NCBI GenBank assembly: GCA_903888395.1
Contig: CAISTO010000012.1
Span: 1 to 35,862, forward strand
Source of the DNA: an uncultured Bacteroidota bacterium
GTDB taxonomy: Bacteria; Bacteroidota; Bacteroidia; UKL13-3
DNA length: 35,862 nt
Direction of reading: 5' to 3'
Shown: piece after piece, positions 24,588-33,105 of the stretch
Layout: each line of letters opens with the position of its first letter
Numbering within the stretch: position 1 is the stretch's first letter
The notes under the pieces: model-generated
What the model was told of the DNA's origin: nothing
The model's database searches: none
Seen by the model: only the letters and a program-made list of their open reading frames with translations
Position numbers and translations under genes: made by a program

Positions 24588-24618
24588 AAAAACACTTTTT
24601 TTAAAGGTGTTTTTTTTA
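24588..24618 (+). terminator. Terminator-like hairpin after plsX
   Basis: AAAAACACTTTT (24588-24599) pairs with AAAGGTGTTTTT (24603-24614) with one T-G wobble and a 3-nt loop, and a further T-run follows. It separates plsX from fabH by a 102-bp gap. Confidence 0.7.
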
Positions 24619-24681
24619 TAAAAAAAATAAAGTATTTGTAAATTGAAATTTCTTATAAATATTTTGATAATAAAAATTTAA

Positions 24682-25668
24682 ATGACAAAAATTACAGCTG
24701 CAATTACTGCCGTTAACGGTTATGTTCCACCAAAAATTTTAACAAATAAAGATTTGGAAAAATTAGTGGATACCAACGATGAATGGATTACAAGTAGGAC
24801 TGGAATAAAGGAAAGAAGAATATTAGCCGATGGCTTAGGTACTTCCGATATGGCTTTTGAAGCAGCAAAAGGCTTACTTGAAAAAAGAGGAATATTAGCA
24901 ACAGAAATTGATTTAATTGTTTTTTGTACGGTAACTCCCGATATGGTTTTTCCCGCTTCGGCTTGTATTTTAGCCGATAAAATTGGTGCTACAAATGCTT
25001 TTGGTTTTGATTTATCCGCTGCTTGTTCAGGATTTATTTTTGGATTGGAAACAGGAAGTAGATTTATTCAAAGTGGCGTTTATAAAAAAGTTTTAGTTGT
25101 TGGTGGCGATAAAATGTCGTCAATCATTGATTATTCAGATAGAAATACTTGTGTTATTTTTGGTGATGGCTGTGGATGTGTTTTATTGGAACCCAACTTG
25201 GAAGGAAATGGTGTGGTTGATGCTATTTTAAAAGTAGATGGAGGCGGAAGACATTTTTTACATCAAAAAGCAGGTGGTTCAATCAAACCAGCAAGCCATG
25301 AAACCGTTGATGCAAGAGAACATTTTGTATACCAAGAAGGTCAAACTGTTTATAAATTCGCAGTGAAAGGAATGGCTGATGTGAGTGCTGAAATTATGGA
25401 ACGAAACAATTTGACAGCTGATGATGTTGCTTGGTTAGTTCCTCATCAAGCTAATTTAAGAATTATAGATGCTACCGCAAATAGAATGGGAGTAGATAAA
25501 AGTAAAGTAATGATAAATATTGATCATTTTGGTAATACTACCAATGGTACAATTCCTTTGCTATTATGGGAATGGGAAAGCCAACTTAAAAAAGGAGATA
25601 ACTTAATTTTAGCTGCTTTTGGAGGTGGATTTACTTGGGGTGCAATTTATTTAAAGTGGGCTTATTAG
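24682..25668 (+). CDS. fabH: 3-oxoacyl-ACP synthase III (KAS III)
   Basis: A 328-residue condensing enzyme (EC 2.3.1.180) that starts fatty-acid synthesis by joining acetyl-CoA with malonyl-ACP. The catalytic triad is complete: Cys115 in DLSAACSGF, His255 in VPHQANLRI and Asn285 in FGNTTNGTIPL, with the usual 30-residue spacing between His and Asn. TRTGIKER-type (TSRTGIKERRI) and GDGCGCVLL motifs and the C-terminal FGGGFTWGAIYLKW are also present. Family-typical length. It stands between plsX and accB in a gene group supplying malonyl-CoA and its first condensation. Confidence 0.97.
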   Translation: MTKITAAITAVNGYVPPKILTNKDLEKLVDTNDEWITSRTGIKERRILADGLGTSDMAFEAAKGLLEKRGILATEIDLIVFCTVTPDMVFPASACILADKIGATNAFGFDLSAACSGFIFGLETGSRFIQSGVYKKVLVVGGDKMSSIIDYSDRNTCVIFGDGCGCVLLEPNLEGNGVVDAILKVDGGGRHFLHQKAGGSIKPASHETVDAREHFVYQEGQTVYKFAVKGMADVSAEIMERNNLTADDVAWLVPHQANLRIIDATANRMGVDKSKVMINIDHFGNTTNGTIPLLLWEWESQLKKGDNLILAAFGGGFTWGAIYLKWAY

Positions 25669-25774
25669 TTTCTTTTCATACTCATAATTAGAAATTTATA
25701 TATTTACGAATAAAAAAAAATTGACATTTACATTTTAAAAAATAGTTTTACAATTAGAAATAAATCAGAATATC

Positions 25775-26251
25775 ATGGAATTAAAAGAAATAAAAGAGTT
25801 AATAAGATTAGTAGCGGAAAGTGGAGTATCGGAAGTAGAAGTTGAACGTGGCGATTTTAAAGTTTCAATTAAAAAAGCGGAAGAAAAAACTACCATTATT
25901 CAACAAGTTGCTGCACCAGTAACTCATACCATTGAAGCTGCACCAATTGCTCAAGCACCAATAGCATCTTCTCATATGCCAGCGGTAACTTCATCGCCAG
26001 TAGCTAGTAATTTAATTACTATCAAATCGCCAATGATTGGTACTTATTATAAAACTCCTAGCCCTGATAAGCCAGCGTTTGTAAATATTGGTGATGAAAT
26101 AAAAGTTGGACAAGTATTATGCATTGTTGAAGCAATGAAATTGTTCAATGAAATTGAATCAGAAGTAACTGGTAGAATTGTGAAAATATTAGTTGAAAAC
26201 GCTTCTCCTGTTGAGTACGATCAACCATTATTTTTAGTGGAACCCATGTAA
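25775..26251 (+). CDS. accB: Biotin carboxyl carrier protein of acetyl-CoA carboxylase
   Basis: A 158-residue carrier (BCCP) that shuttles the carboxyl group between AccC and the carboxyltransferase. It starts MELKEIKELIRLVAESGVSE, the family N-terminus, has an Ala/Pro-rich linker (about 45-80), and ends in a biotinyl domain with the biotinylation motif EAMKLFNEIE (Lys122) and ASPVEYDQPLFLVEP. It is followed by accC after 87 bp. Biotinylation by BirA is expected. Nothing unusual. Confidence 0.97.
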   Translation: MELKEIKELIRLVAESGVSEVEVERGDFKVSIKKAEEKTTIIQQVAAPVTHTIEAAPIAQAPIASSHMPAVTSSPVASNLITIKSPMIGTYYKTPSPDKPAFVNIGDEIKVGQVLCIVEAMKLFNEIESEVTGRIVKILVENASPVEYDQPLFLVEPM

Positions 26252-26338
26252 TTTCATTTGTTGAGATATTATATAATTAATTAATTACAAAGTTTTAGAA
26301 CTGAGTAAAAAAAATATTTTACTTTTAACAATCCCAAA

Positions 26339-27685
26339 ATGTTTAAAAAGATACTAATTGCCAATAGAGGCGAAATAGCATTGCGAATTATTCGTACTGC
26401 AAAGGAAATGGGTATAAAAACAGTAGCTGTTTACAGTACTGCCGATAAAGAAAGTTTACATGTAAGATTTGCTGATGAAGCAGTATGCATTGGACCTCCA
26501 CCATCAAATCTTTCTTATTTAAATATGGCTAGCATTATAGCCGCTGCCGAAATTACCAATGCCGATGCCATACATCCTGGTTATGGTTTTTTAAGTGAAA
26601 ACGCAAAATTTAGCCAAATTTGTAAAGATCATGGTATAAAATTTATTGGCGCTAGTCCAGAAATGATTAACGCTATGGGTGATAAGGCAAATGCCAAAGA
26701 TACCATGAAAAAAGCAGGAGTTCCTGTAGTTCCTGGCTCAGATGGTTTGCTTGAAAGCTTTGAACAAGGTATAACTATTGCCCAAGAAATTGGCTATCCT
26801 GTAATTATAAAAGCTACCGCTGGCGGTGGTGGAAGAGGAATGAGAATTATTTGGAATGCCGAAGAGTTTGAAAAAAATTGGGATAGCGCAAGACAAGAAT
26901 CTAAAGCAGCCTTTGGAAACGATGGAATGTATTTAGAAAAATACATTGAAGAACCTCGTCATATTGAAATTCAGTTAGCTGGAGATCAGTACGGAAAAGT
27001 TTGTCATTTATCGGAAAGAGATTGTTCAATTCAACGCAGACACCAAAAATTATTAGAGGAATCTCCTTCTCCATTTATGACTCCTGAATTAAGAGAAAAA
27101 ATGGGTGAAGCAGCTAAAAAAGGTGCAGCATCTATAGGATACGAGGGTTTAGGAACCATTGAATTTTTAGTTGATAAGCATAGAAATTTCTATTTCATGG
27201 AAATGAATACGCGTATTCAAGTGGAACATCCAGTTACTGAAGAAGTAATTAATTTTGACTTAGTAAAAGAGCAAATTTTATTAGCTGCAGGTGTTCCAAT
27301 CAGTGGTAAAGATCATTATCCAACCAAGCATTGTATTGAAGTTCGTATCAATGCCGAAGATCCTTTTAATAACTTTAGACCAACACCAGGAAAAATTGAA
27401 TATTTGCATAAGCCCGGTGGACATGGAGTTAGAGTAGATACACACGTTTACGCAGGTTATACCATTCCTTCTAATTACGATAGTATGATTGCAAAAATGA
27501 TTGTAAGCGCGCAAACTCGCGAAGAAGCAATTATTAAAATGGAACGTGCCTTAGGAGAATTTATTTTAGAAGGTCCAGGTATAAAAACAACCATTCCATT
27601 GCACTTAAAATTAATGCAAAACGAAGATTTTAAAGCAGGGAATTTTACTACTGCTTTTATGAATGATTTTGATATCAACAAATAA
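26339..27685 (+). CDS. accC: Biotin carboxylase of acetyl-CoA carboxylase
   Basis: A 448-residue ATP-grasp enzyme (EC 6.3.4.14) that carboxylates the biotin of AccB. It has the N-terminal MFKKILIANRGEIALRII, HPGYGFLSEN, the glycine-rich ATP loop AGGGGRGMRI (161-170), ERDCSIQRRHQKL, the metal-binding FMEMNTRIQVEHPVTE, and the C-terminal ECC-type motif EVRINAEDPFNNFRPTPGKI. Length is typical. It ends the fatty-acid cluster at a strong bidirectional terminator. Confidence 0.97.
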   Translation: MFKKILIANRGEIALRIIRTAKEMGIKTVAVYSTADKESLHVRFADEAVCIGPPPSNLSYLNMASIIAAAEITNADAIHPGYGFLSENAKFSQICKDHGIKFIGASPEMINAMGDKANAKDTMKKAGVPVVPGSDGLLESFEQGITIAQEIGYPVIIKATAGGGGRGMRIIWNAEEFEKNWDSARQESKAAFGNDGMYLEKYIEEPRHIEIQLAGDQYGKVCHLSERDCSIQRRHQKLLEESPSPFMTPELREKMGEAAKKGAASIGYEGLGTIEFLVDKHRNFYFMEMNTRIQVEHPVTEEVINFDLVKEQILLAAGVPISGKDHYPTKHCIEVRINAEDPFNNFRPTPGKIEYLHKPGGHGVRVDTHVYAGYTIPSNYDSMIAKMIVSAQTREEAIIKMERALGEFILEGPGIKTTIPLHLKLMQNEDFKAGNFTTAFMNDFDINK

Positions 27686-27703
27686 AATTAAAAACTATAA
27701 AGT

Positions 27704-27736
27704 AAAAAGTCCACTCAGTTTTGAGTGGACTTTTTT
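27704..27736. terminator. Bidirectional terminator between accC and rarA
   Basis: AAAAAGTCCACTCA (27704-27717) pairs with the complement at 27722-27735 across a 4-nt loop, giving a run of A on one side and of T on the other. It can end accC on the plus strand and rarA on the minus strand; both genes converge here. Confidence 0.85.
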
Positions 27737-27751
27737 ATTGATAAAATATTA

Positions 27752-29017
27752 CTAATAACCATATTTTTCTTTCCATCTATTTTTCAAAAATTGTCGTTGT
27801 TCATTTTCCCTAGCATTATTTCCCGGCTCATAAAATTTTTGTCCATTGATGCCATCTGGTAAAAACTCCTGCATAATAAAATTATTTTCATACGCGTGTG
27901 CATAGTGATAATCTGATCCATAATTCAAGTCTTTCATTAATTGTGTAGGTGCATTTCTTAAATGCAATGGAACTGGTAAATTGCCAGTTTTTTTAACCGT
28001 ACTCATGGCCTCGTCAATAGCCAAATAACTGGCATTACTTTTTACCGATGTAGCCAAATAAATGACTGTTTGACTCAATATAATTCGTGCTTCAGGCATG
28101 CCAATCATTTGAATAGCTTGAAAACAATTGGTAGCCAAAAGCAATGCATTTGGATTGGCGTTTCCTATGTCTTCGCTAGCCAAAATAAGCATTCTTCTAG
28201 CTATAAATTCTATACTTTCACCAGCGTCTAACATTCTTGCCAAGTAATACACAGCGGCATTGGGGTCGCTTCCGCGCATTGATTTTATGAAAGCTGAAAT
28301 TACATTATAATGCTCTTCTCCACCTTTATCGTATTTAGCAGTTTTTTGCTGCAAAATTCTGGTTGTACTTTCATTATTTATAATAATAGGAGTTGTATTG
28401 GTTTGAGTAATTATTTGCTCTAATATGTTTAATAATTTCCTTGCATCGCCACCACTGTGTAAAAACAAGGCCTCGGTTTCACTAAAAGTTATATTTTTGC
28501 TTTGCAACCATTCATCAGTGGCTATTGCTTTATCTATAATTTGCTGTAAATGCTCCTTATTTAACTCTTTTAAAATATATACTTGACAGCGCGAAAGCAA
28601 TGCATTATTTACTTCAAAACTTGGGTTTTCGGTGGAAGCACCAATTAACACAATACTGCCATTTTCAACTGCGCCCAAAAGTGCATCTTGCTGGCTTTTA
28701 TTGAAGCGATGAATTTCATCTAAAAACAATAATACTTTTCCAATGGTTTTTGCTTCTGTAATTATTTTCCTAACATCGGCCACACCAGCATTGATGGCAC
28801 TTAAACCATAAAAAGGTAAGTTTAATTCTTGTCCAATTATTCGTGCAAGCGTAGTTTTTCCAACTCCTGGAGGTCCCCAAAAAATAATAGATGGAATGCT
28901 TTTGTTTTGAATTGCCTCTCGCAAAATGGCTCCTTTGCCAATTAAATGTTCTTGCCCAGTGTATTCATCTAAGTTTTTAGGTCTTACTCTTTCGGCTAAC
29001 GGTTTTTGTATATTCAT
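27752..29017 (-). CDS. rarA: Replication-associated recombination protein A (AAA+ ATPase)
   Basis: A 421-residue AAA+ ATPase of the RarA/MgsA/WRNIP1 family that acts at stalled replication forks. It shows the N-terminal PLAERVRPKNLDEYTGQEHL, Walker A GPPGVGKT (48-55), Walker B FLDEIH (98-103), sensor 1 GASTENPSF (126-134), the arginine-finger LLSRC, and the C-terminal RSD/MgsA-type part: SMRGSDPNAAVYYLARML, EDIGNANP, AIDEAMSTVK, LHLRNAPTQLMKD and YAHAYENN. Length is typical. It converges with accC and diverges from rpoN; its promoter overlaps a 20-bp palindrome. Confidence 0.95.
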   Translation of the reverse strand: MNIQKPLAERVRPKNLDEYTGQEHLIGKGAILREAIQNKSIPSIIFWGPPGVGKTTLARIIGQELNLPFYGLSAINAGVADVRKIITEAKTIGKVLLFLDEIHRFNKSQQDALLGAVENGSIVLIGASTENPSFEVNNALLSRCQVYILKELNKEHLQQIIDKAIATDEWLQSKNITFSETEALFLHSGGDARKLLNILEQIITQTNTTPIIINNESTTRILQQKTAKYDKGGEEHYNVISAFIKSMRGSDPNAAVYYLARMLDAGESIEFIARRMLILASEDIGNANPNALLLATNCFQAIQMIGMPEARIILSQTVIYLATSVKSNASYLAIDEAMSTVKKTGNLPVPLHLRNAPTQLMKDLNYGSDYHYAHAYENNFIMQEFLPDGINGQKFYEPGNNARENEQRQFLKNRWKEKYGY

Positions 29018-29020
29018 TTT

Positions 29021-29040
29021 ATTGCAAATGTATTTGCAAT
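29021..29040. promoter_or_regulatory. Palindrome overlapping the rarA promoter
   Basis: ATTGCAAAT and ATTTGCAAT are separated by GT, a 9-bp perfect dyad starting 4 bp before the rarA start codon and covering its -7 box. It looks like an operator for a dimeric repressor. It may equally form a small hairpin at the 5' end of the rarA message. Confidence 0.5.
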
Positions 29041-29053
29041 AATAAGCATCAAA
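29025..29053 (-). promoter_or_regulatory. Candidate promoter of rarA
   Basis: On the minus strand TTTG (29050-29053), a 17-bp spacer and TACATTTG (29025-29032) match both consensus boxes exactly. The -7 box ends 7 nt before the ATG, so the transcript should be leaderless or nearly so. Confidence 0.55.
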
Positions 29054-29163
29054 TTTTCAGTTCAATAATTGTAGTTAATAATAATTGGTTTTTGCCGTTT
29101 GCCTTGCTTTTTGAATAGTTTAAAATATTTATAAATTATTCCATTTTATCAATAGTATTTTTC

Positions 29164-29171
29164 TATTTTTG
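29164..29171 (+). promoter_or_regulatory. -7 promoter element of rpoN
   Basis: TATTTTTG matches TAnnTTTG and ends 11 nt before the rpoN ATG. A TTTA at 29145-29148 is the nearest -33-like word. The expected leader is only a few bases. Confidence 0.45.
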
Positions 29172-29182
29172 AAAATAATAAA

Positions 29183-30652
29183 ATGTTAAAACAAGGACTA
29201 TATCAAAAACAACAGCAAAAGCTTTCGCCTTTGCAAATTCAGTTCATTAAGTTGTTGCAACTTACCACTATTGATTTTTTGCAGCGCATTGATTTGGAAA
29301 TGATTGAGAATCCTGCTTTGTTAAGTAATAAGGATACAGACGCTTTGCCAAGTGAAGATCCAAAAACCGAAACTCAAGAAAATGAAGAATATGAAAAGGA
29401 TTCAAGTGTTGATGATTATTTGGCAAGTGAATCTTTTGATGTGAAAGAATATGTAAATGATGAATATGAACCTGATGGTTTTCATTTAAGTGATGAGGGT
29501 AATGAAGAACGAAAAGATTCGCCAATAGCTGATACTTCTACTTTTCATGATGCATTATTAGAACAATTTAGTGCTGTAGTAACCTCAGAAAAAGAAGAAA
29601 TTATAGGTAATCAAATTATAGGCACAATTGACGATGATGGCTATTTACGTAGACCTTTGGAATCAATTATAAACGATTTAGCTTTTGCACAAAATATTGA
29701 AACTGATTTAACAGAAATGAAGCATGTATTGGCCAAAATTCAAAAGTTAGATCCTCCCGGTATTGGTGCTACAAGCTTGCAGCAATGTTTAATTATTCAA
29801 TTGCAACGCAAAGATTATTATAACCGTGCCATTGAATTAGCCATTGAAGTTTTAGAAAAATATTTTGAAGAATTTACCAAAAAACATTACGAAAAAATAG
29901 CAAGGGAGTTAAACCTTGACGATGAAAAAATAAAGTCGATAATAGGAATAATTACCAAATTGAATCCTAAACCAGGTGATAGTTATGGCGGGCAAGCTGC
30001 CCAATATATTATGCCCGATTTTACTTTAAATGATGAAGGGGGCATTTTAAGTGTAAGTTTAAACGGAAGAAACACGCCTGATTTGCGTATTAGCAGAACG
30101 TATATGGATGCTTTAAAAGCATACGACAAAAGCGATGCACCAACTAAAGAGCAAAAAGATACAGTCATGTATATTAAGCAAAAATTAGACGGGGCAAAAT
30201 GGTTTATTGATAGCATTAAACAACGTCAAAATACTTTACTTACCACCATGAATGCCATTTTGCAATACCAACACAATTATTTTGAAGATGGCGATGATAG
30301 TAAATTAAAACCAATGATTTTAAAAACCATAGCCGATATGACGGGTTACGATATTTCAACCATAAGCAGGGTTGCAAATAGTAAATATATTCAAACAAGC
30401 TGGGGAATTATTTCGTTAAAATATTTTTTTAGTGAGGGAATTACCAACGATGATGGGGAGGAAGTAAGTAGCAGAGAAGTAAAAAAAATATTGAAAGAAG
30501 CCATTGAAGTTGAGGATAAACACAAGCCCTTACCTGATGAAAAATTGATGGAAATATTGAAAGAGAAAGGATATAACATTGCTCGTAGAACGGTGGCTAA
30601 ATACCGTGAACAATTAAATTTACCCGTAGCTAGGTTACGAAAAGAACTTTAA
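29183..30652 (+). CDS. rpoN: RNA polymerase sigma-54 factor
   Basis: A 489-residue sigma-54. Region I is the glutamine-rich activator-response part (QGLYQKQQQKLSPLQIQFIK, LLQL). Region II (about 50-115) is strongly acidic and low in hydrophobics. The core-binding domain follows (IIGTIDDDGYLRRPLE, IQKLDPPGIGATSLQQCL, LNPKPGDSY). The DNA-binding part includes a helix-turn-helix (DISTISRVANSKYIQTSWG) and the C-terminal RpoN box ARRTVAKYRE at 467-476, which reads the -24 element. Length is normal. Six bp downstream begins aat, so the two are co-transcribed. No sigma-54 activator is encoded in the window. Confidence 0.97.
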   Translation: MLKQGLYQKQQQKLSPLQIQFIKLLQLTTIDFLQRIDLEMIENPALLSNKDTDALPSEDPKTETQENEEYEKDSSVDDYLASESFDVKEYVNDEYEPDGFHLSDEGNEERKDSPIADTSTFHDALLEQFSAVVTSEKEEIIGNQIIGTIDDDGYLRRPLESIINDLAFAQNIETDLTEMKHVLAKIQKLDPPGIGATSLQQCLIIQLQRKDYYNRAIELAIEVLEKYFEEFTKKHYEKIARELNLDDEKIKSIIGIITKLNPKPGDSYGGQAAQYIMPDFTLNDEGGILSVSLNGRNTPDLRISRTYMDALKAYDKSDAPTKEQKDTVMYIKQKLDGAKWFIDSIKQRQNTLLTTMNAILQYQHNYFEDGDDSKLKPMILKTIADMTGYDISTISRVANSKYIQTSWGIISLKYFFSEGITNDDGEEVSSREVKKILKEAIEVEDKHKPLPDEKLMEILKEKGYNIARRTVAKYREQLNLPVARLRKEL

Positions 30653-30658
30653 ATTTGA

Positions 30659-31342
30659 ATGGCATTGTACTTTGTAGTTGATGATATTTTCCCTGAATCG
30701 GTTTTAACCAGAAGGAAAGATGGCTTACTGGCTGTTGGAGGAAAAATGAGTCCCGACTTGGTTTTAAAAGCATATAGGAAAGGAATTTTTCATTGGTTCA
30801 ACGACCCGGAATTTCCCATGTGGTTTAGCCCAAATCCTAGAACTGTTATTTATCCAAGTGAAATTTATATTTCAAAAAGTATGAAGAAGCTGATTAATAG
30901 TAAGCAGTTTGATATAACTTTTGATAAAGATTTTGAACAATTAATTAGACTTTGCAGAACCGAAAGGCTAAAAAATGAAGGCACTTGGATTAGCGAAGAA
31001 ATAGAAGATATTTACAATATTTTACACTTAAAAGGCCATGCACATAGTGTAGAAGTTTGGTTCGAAAACAAATTAGTTGGAGGACTTTATGGTGTTGCCA
31101 TTGGCAAATGTTTTATGGGTGAAAGCATGGTGAGCACTATGAGTAATGCCAGCAAAACAGCCATGATTTATTTATGCCAACACCTTCAAAAATTTGATTT
31201 TCACTTTATAGATTGTCAAATTGAAAACCCACATTTAATGAGCATGGGCGCTGTAAATATTCCACGAAAAGATTTCTTAAAAGAATTAAATCAATTTATA
31301 AAATTAAGCAGCAACGCTTTTGATAAAGAAAATTTATTATAG
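30659..31342 (+). CDS. aat: Leucyl/phenylalanyl-tRNA-protein transferase
   Basis: A 227-residue enzyme (EC 2.3.2.6) that adds Leu or Phe to N-terminal Lys/Arg of proteins, marking them for ClpS/ClpAP degradation. Landmarks are GLLAVGGKMSPDLVLKAYRK, GIFHWFNDPEFPMWFSPNPR, EGTWISEEIEDIY, AHSVEVWFENKLVGGLYGV, GESMVSTMSNASKTAMIYL and DCQIENPHLMSMGAVNIPR. Length is typical. It starts 6 bp after rpoN, and its stop lies 5 bp from the convergent outer-membrane gene, with no terminator in between. Confidence 0.95.
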   Translation: MALYFVVDDIFPESVLTRRKDGLLAVGGKMSPDLVLKAYRKGIFHWFNDPEFPMWFSPNPRTVIYPSEIYISKSMKKLINSKQFDITFDKDFEQLIRLCRTERLKNEGTWISEEIEDIYNILHLKGHAHSVEVWFENKLVGGLYGVAIGKCFMGESMVSTMSNASKTAMIYLCQHLQKFDFHFIDCQIENPHLMSMGAVNIPRKDFLKELNQFIKLSSNAFDKENLL

Positions 31343-31347
31343 GTAAT

Positions 31348-32124
31348 TTAGAAAAAAGAAGGGCACTTTATTCTACCAGGTAATCTGTAAGCCAAACAAG
31401 TAGAAAAGGTCATGTACCAATCATTATAATTATCAGAACCTCTCATGGAGCCAGCAACACCAGGTTTAGTACCAATAACTTCATAACTCCTATCTGCTAT
31501 CTGTTGTGTTCTTAAACTACTTTTGCTTAAATCTGCATATTTGCCACTTACATCGTCAATATAGTCGGTATAGGTTTTTCTAATATTAAAATTTGCTTCT
31601 AAACTTAAGTTTCTAGCAAAAATCCATTTTGCGCCAATACCAAAAGGTACTGCAAATGAATAAGTACCGTAAATTACATCTTCAGTTTTTAAGTCGCGAA
31701 GGTTAACTGTTTGTCCTGCATAAATTGTTTGAGGTGTATATTTAAAACCTGCTAATCCGCCAAATATATAGCCAGTTATTTTACTATCTAAAACACCATA
31801 ACCATAATTTGCGAAATTATATTCAACTAACCCCGCATATTCTGTAATATTATCAGTAAAACTTAAATTACGTGATTTGTTAAAGTCAAAATTTTTGTCG
31901 GTTCCACTTACTTGTAATGAAGTAATTTGCCCAGTTAAAGCCCAAACTTTACTTAAATTTAAGCGAGCAAATACATTCAATGTTGGATTAGATTCATTCA
32001 ATGCAATACTTGGTGCTAAATCGCCCCAATAATTGGCCAGTCCAATTCCAAATCCAACATCTACTCGTTGTGCATTGACACTAATCAATTTTACTAAAAA
32101 AAATATAATGAAAAGCTTTTTCAA
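31348..32124 (-). CDS. DUF6089-like outer-membrane beta-barrel protein, copy 1
   Basis: A small outer-membrane-type protein: signal peptide (KKLFIIFFLVKLISVNAQ) followed by about ten amphipathic beta strands (VDVGFGIGLANYWGDLA, YNFANYGYGVLD, GYIFGGLAGFKYTPQ, AVPFGIGAKWIFARNLSLEANFNIRKTYTDYIDDVSGKY split over strands) and a C-terminal CPSFF. A GTG at 32157 would add 11 residues before the signal peptide and overlap the preceding gene; the TTG at 32124 puts the signal peptide at the terminus and 11 bp after the upstream stop, so I use it. It is a paralogue of the adjacent gene and probably in one operon. Function unknown; family members are often annotated as T9SS- or OmpA-like barrel proteins without assay. 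Confidence 0.82.
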   Translation of the reverse strand: MKKLFIIFFLVKLISVNAQRVDVGFGIGLANYWGDLAPSIALNESNPTLNVFARLNLSKVWALTGQITSLQVSGTDKNFDFNKSRNLSFTDNITEYAGLVEYNFANYGYGVLDSKITGYIFGGLAGFKYTPQTIYAGQTVNLRDLKTEDVIYGTYSFAVPFGIGAKWIFARNLSLEANFNIRKTYTDYIDDVSGKYADLSKSSLRTQQIADRSYEVIGTKPGVAGSMRGSDNYNDWYMTFSTCLAYRLPGRIKCPSFF

Positions 32125-32135
32125 AGAGTTTTTGT

Positions 32136-32990
32136 TTAGTTGAAAAAGGTAGGGCACCCTTGACCTCTTGAACGAATCATATAGCTAATTGTAATGCCAG
32201 AAATAAAATATAAATCGTTTTCAAAATTCTGTTTGTTACTGCGCAAAACGGTATCTTTAAAACGAATATGTGTTGGATCAATTTCAGTACTTCTGTCGGA
32301 AAGGAAAGCAGCAGTAGCACCAGTGTTTGATTTTACAACATTGTTATCAGCATAGAAACCGCCAACATCATCCAAATAATTAGTGGTTGTATACCTAATT
32401 CCTGTTTCAAATCCTATTAAAAATGCATCACTAATTCTTGTTCTAAAACCTATTCCAAATGGAATCATAATTTCAGTTAAATTATATTTTTTTCTTTCGT
32501 TATAAGTAGTTGAACCCTGACCTTCTGTAGCTAAAGGTTGTAGTTCATATACTTTACCTACTGAATCTGATTTTGGATTGAAATTAAATACACCTATACC
32601 CGCAAAAACATAAGGAATAAATGGTCGATTACTTATGTTTTTTAAATCATTTTTCAATAAATTATATTCAAAATGAGCACTAAATTCATAAATATCTGTA
32701 AAAAAATTTAAATTTCTAAGTTTTGAAACTTCATTTGAGCTTTGTTTGTCATCCCCACTAATATGGCCATAACTAACCATACCTTTTACAGCAATCTTAT
32801 CTGAAAAATTATACCTTCCAAAAAAAGATGTGGCAAAATATGTATTATTAAAATTGATTTTTTCATCACTCAAATCACCTAAATAGTGTGATGTGCCAAA
32901 TAGCATTCCTAGCTCAATTTGCTGCGCTTTTGCAGTAATATAAGTTAATGTAATTATTATAAAAACTATTAATGGTTTTACTAAATTCAT
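32136..32990 (-). CDS. DUF6089-like outer-membrane beta-barrel protein, copy 2
   Basis: Outer-membrane-type protein of 284 residues from ATG 32990: signal peptide (NLVKPLIVFIIITLTYITAKAQ) followed by beta strands with the same landmarks as its neighbour (IELGMLFGTSHYLGDLSD, FEYNLL, PYVFAGIGVFNFNP, MIPFGIGFRTRISDAFLIGFETGIRYT, then TTNYLDDVGGFYAD) and ending GQGCPTFFN. The neighbour ends KCPSFF, so the C-terminal CP(S/T)FF is a shared motif. TTG 32999 in the same frame is inside the promoter element and unlikely. It is the first gene of the pair. Function unknown. Confidence 0.85.
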   Translation of the reverse strand: MNLVKPLIVFIIITLTYITAKAQQIELGMLFGTSHYLGDLSDEKINFNNTYFATSFFGRYNFSDKIAVKGMVSYGHISGDDKQSSNEVSKLRNLNFFTDIYEFSAHFEYNLLKNDLKNISNRPFIPYVFAGIGVFNFNPKSDSVGKVYELQPLATEGQGSTTYNERKKYNLTEIMIPFGIGFRTRISDAFLIGFETGIRYTTTNYLDDVGGFYADNNVVKSNTGATAAFLSDRSTEIDPTHIRFKDTVLRSNKQNFENDLYFISGITISYMIRSRGQGCPTFFN

Positions 32991-32996
32991 AGAAAA

Positions 32997-33026
32997 CAAA
33001 AATATATATTTTTTTAAATGTTCAAA
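32997..33026 (-). promoter_or_regulatory. Promoter of the DUF6089-like pair
   Basis: On the minus strand TTTG (33023-33026), an 18-bp spacer and TATTTTTG (32997-33004) match both consensus boxes exactly. The -7 box ends 6 nt before ATG 32990, again a leaderless layout. This is the best-matching promoter of the window. Confidence 0.65.
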
Positions 33027-33105
33027 GACTTTTTTTATAGGAACAAAAACTTATCAGAAATTTTACGAAAGGAATGATTTTTTAATGTACTAACTTAGAT
33101 TTATT

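Noticed and set aside
29268..29525. Reverse-strand His/Leu-rich open frame inside rpoN
   Set aside because: It is the antisense image of the acidic region II of sigma-54; its His-rich composition follows from the GAT/GAA codons on the other strand.
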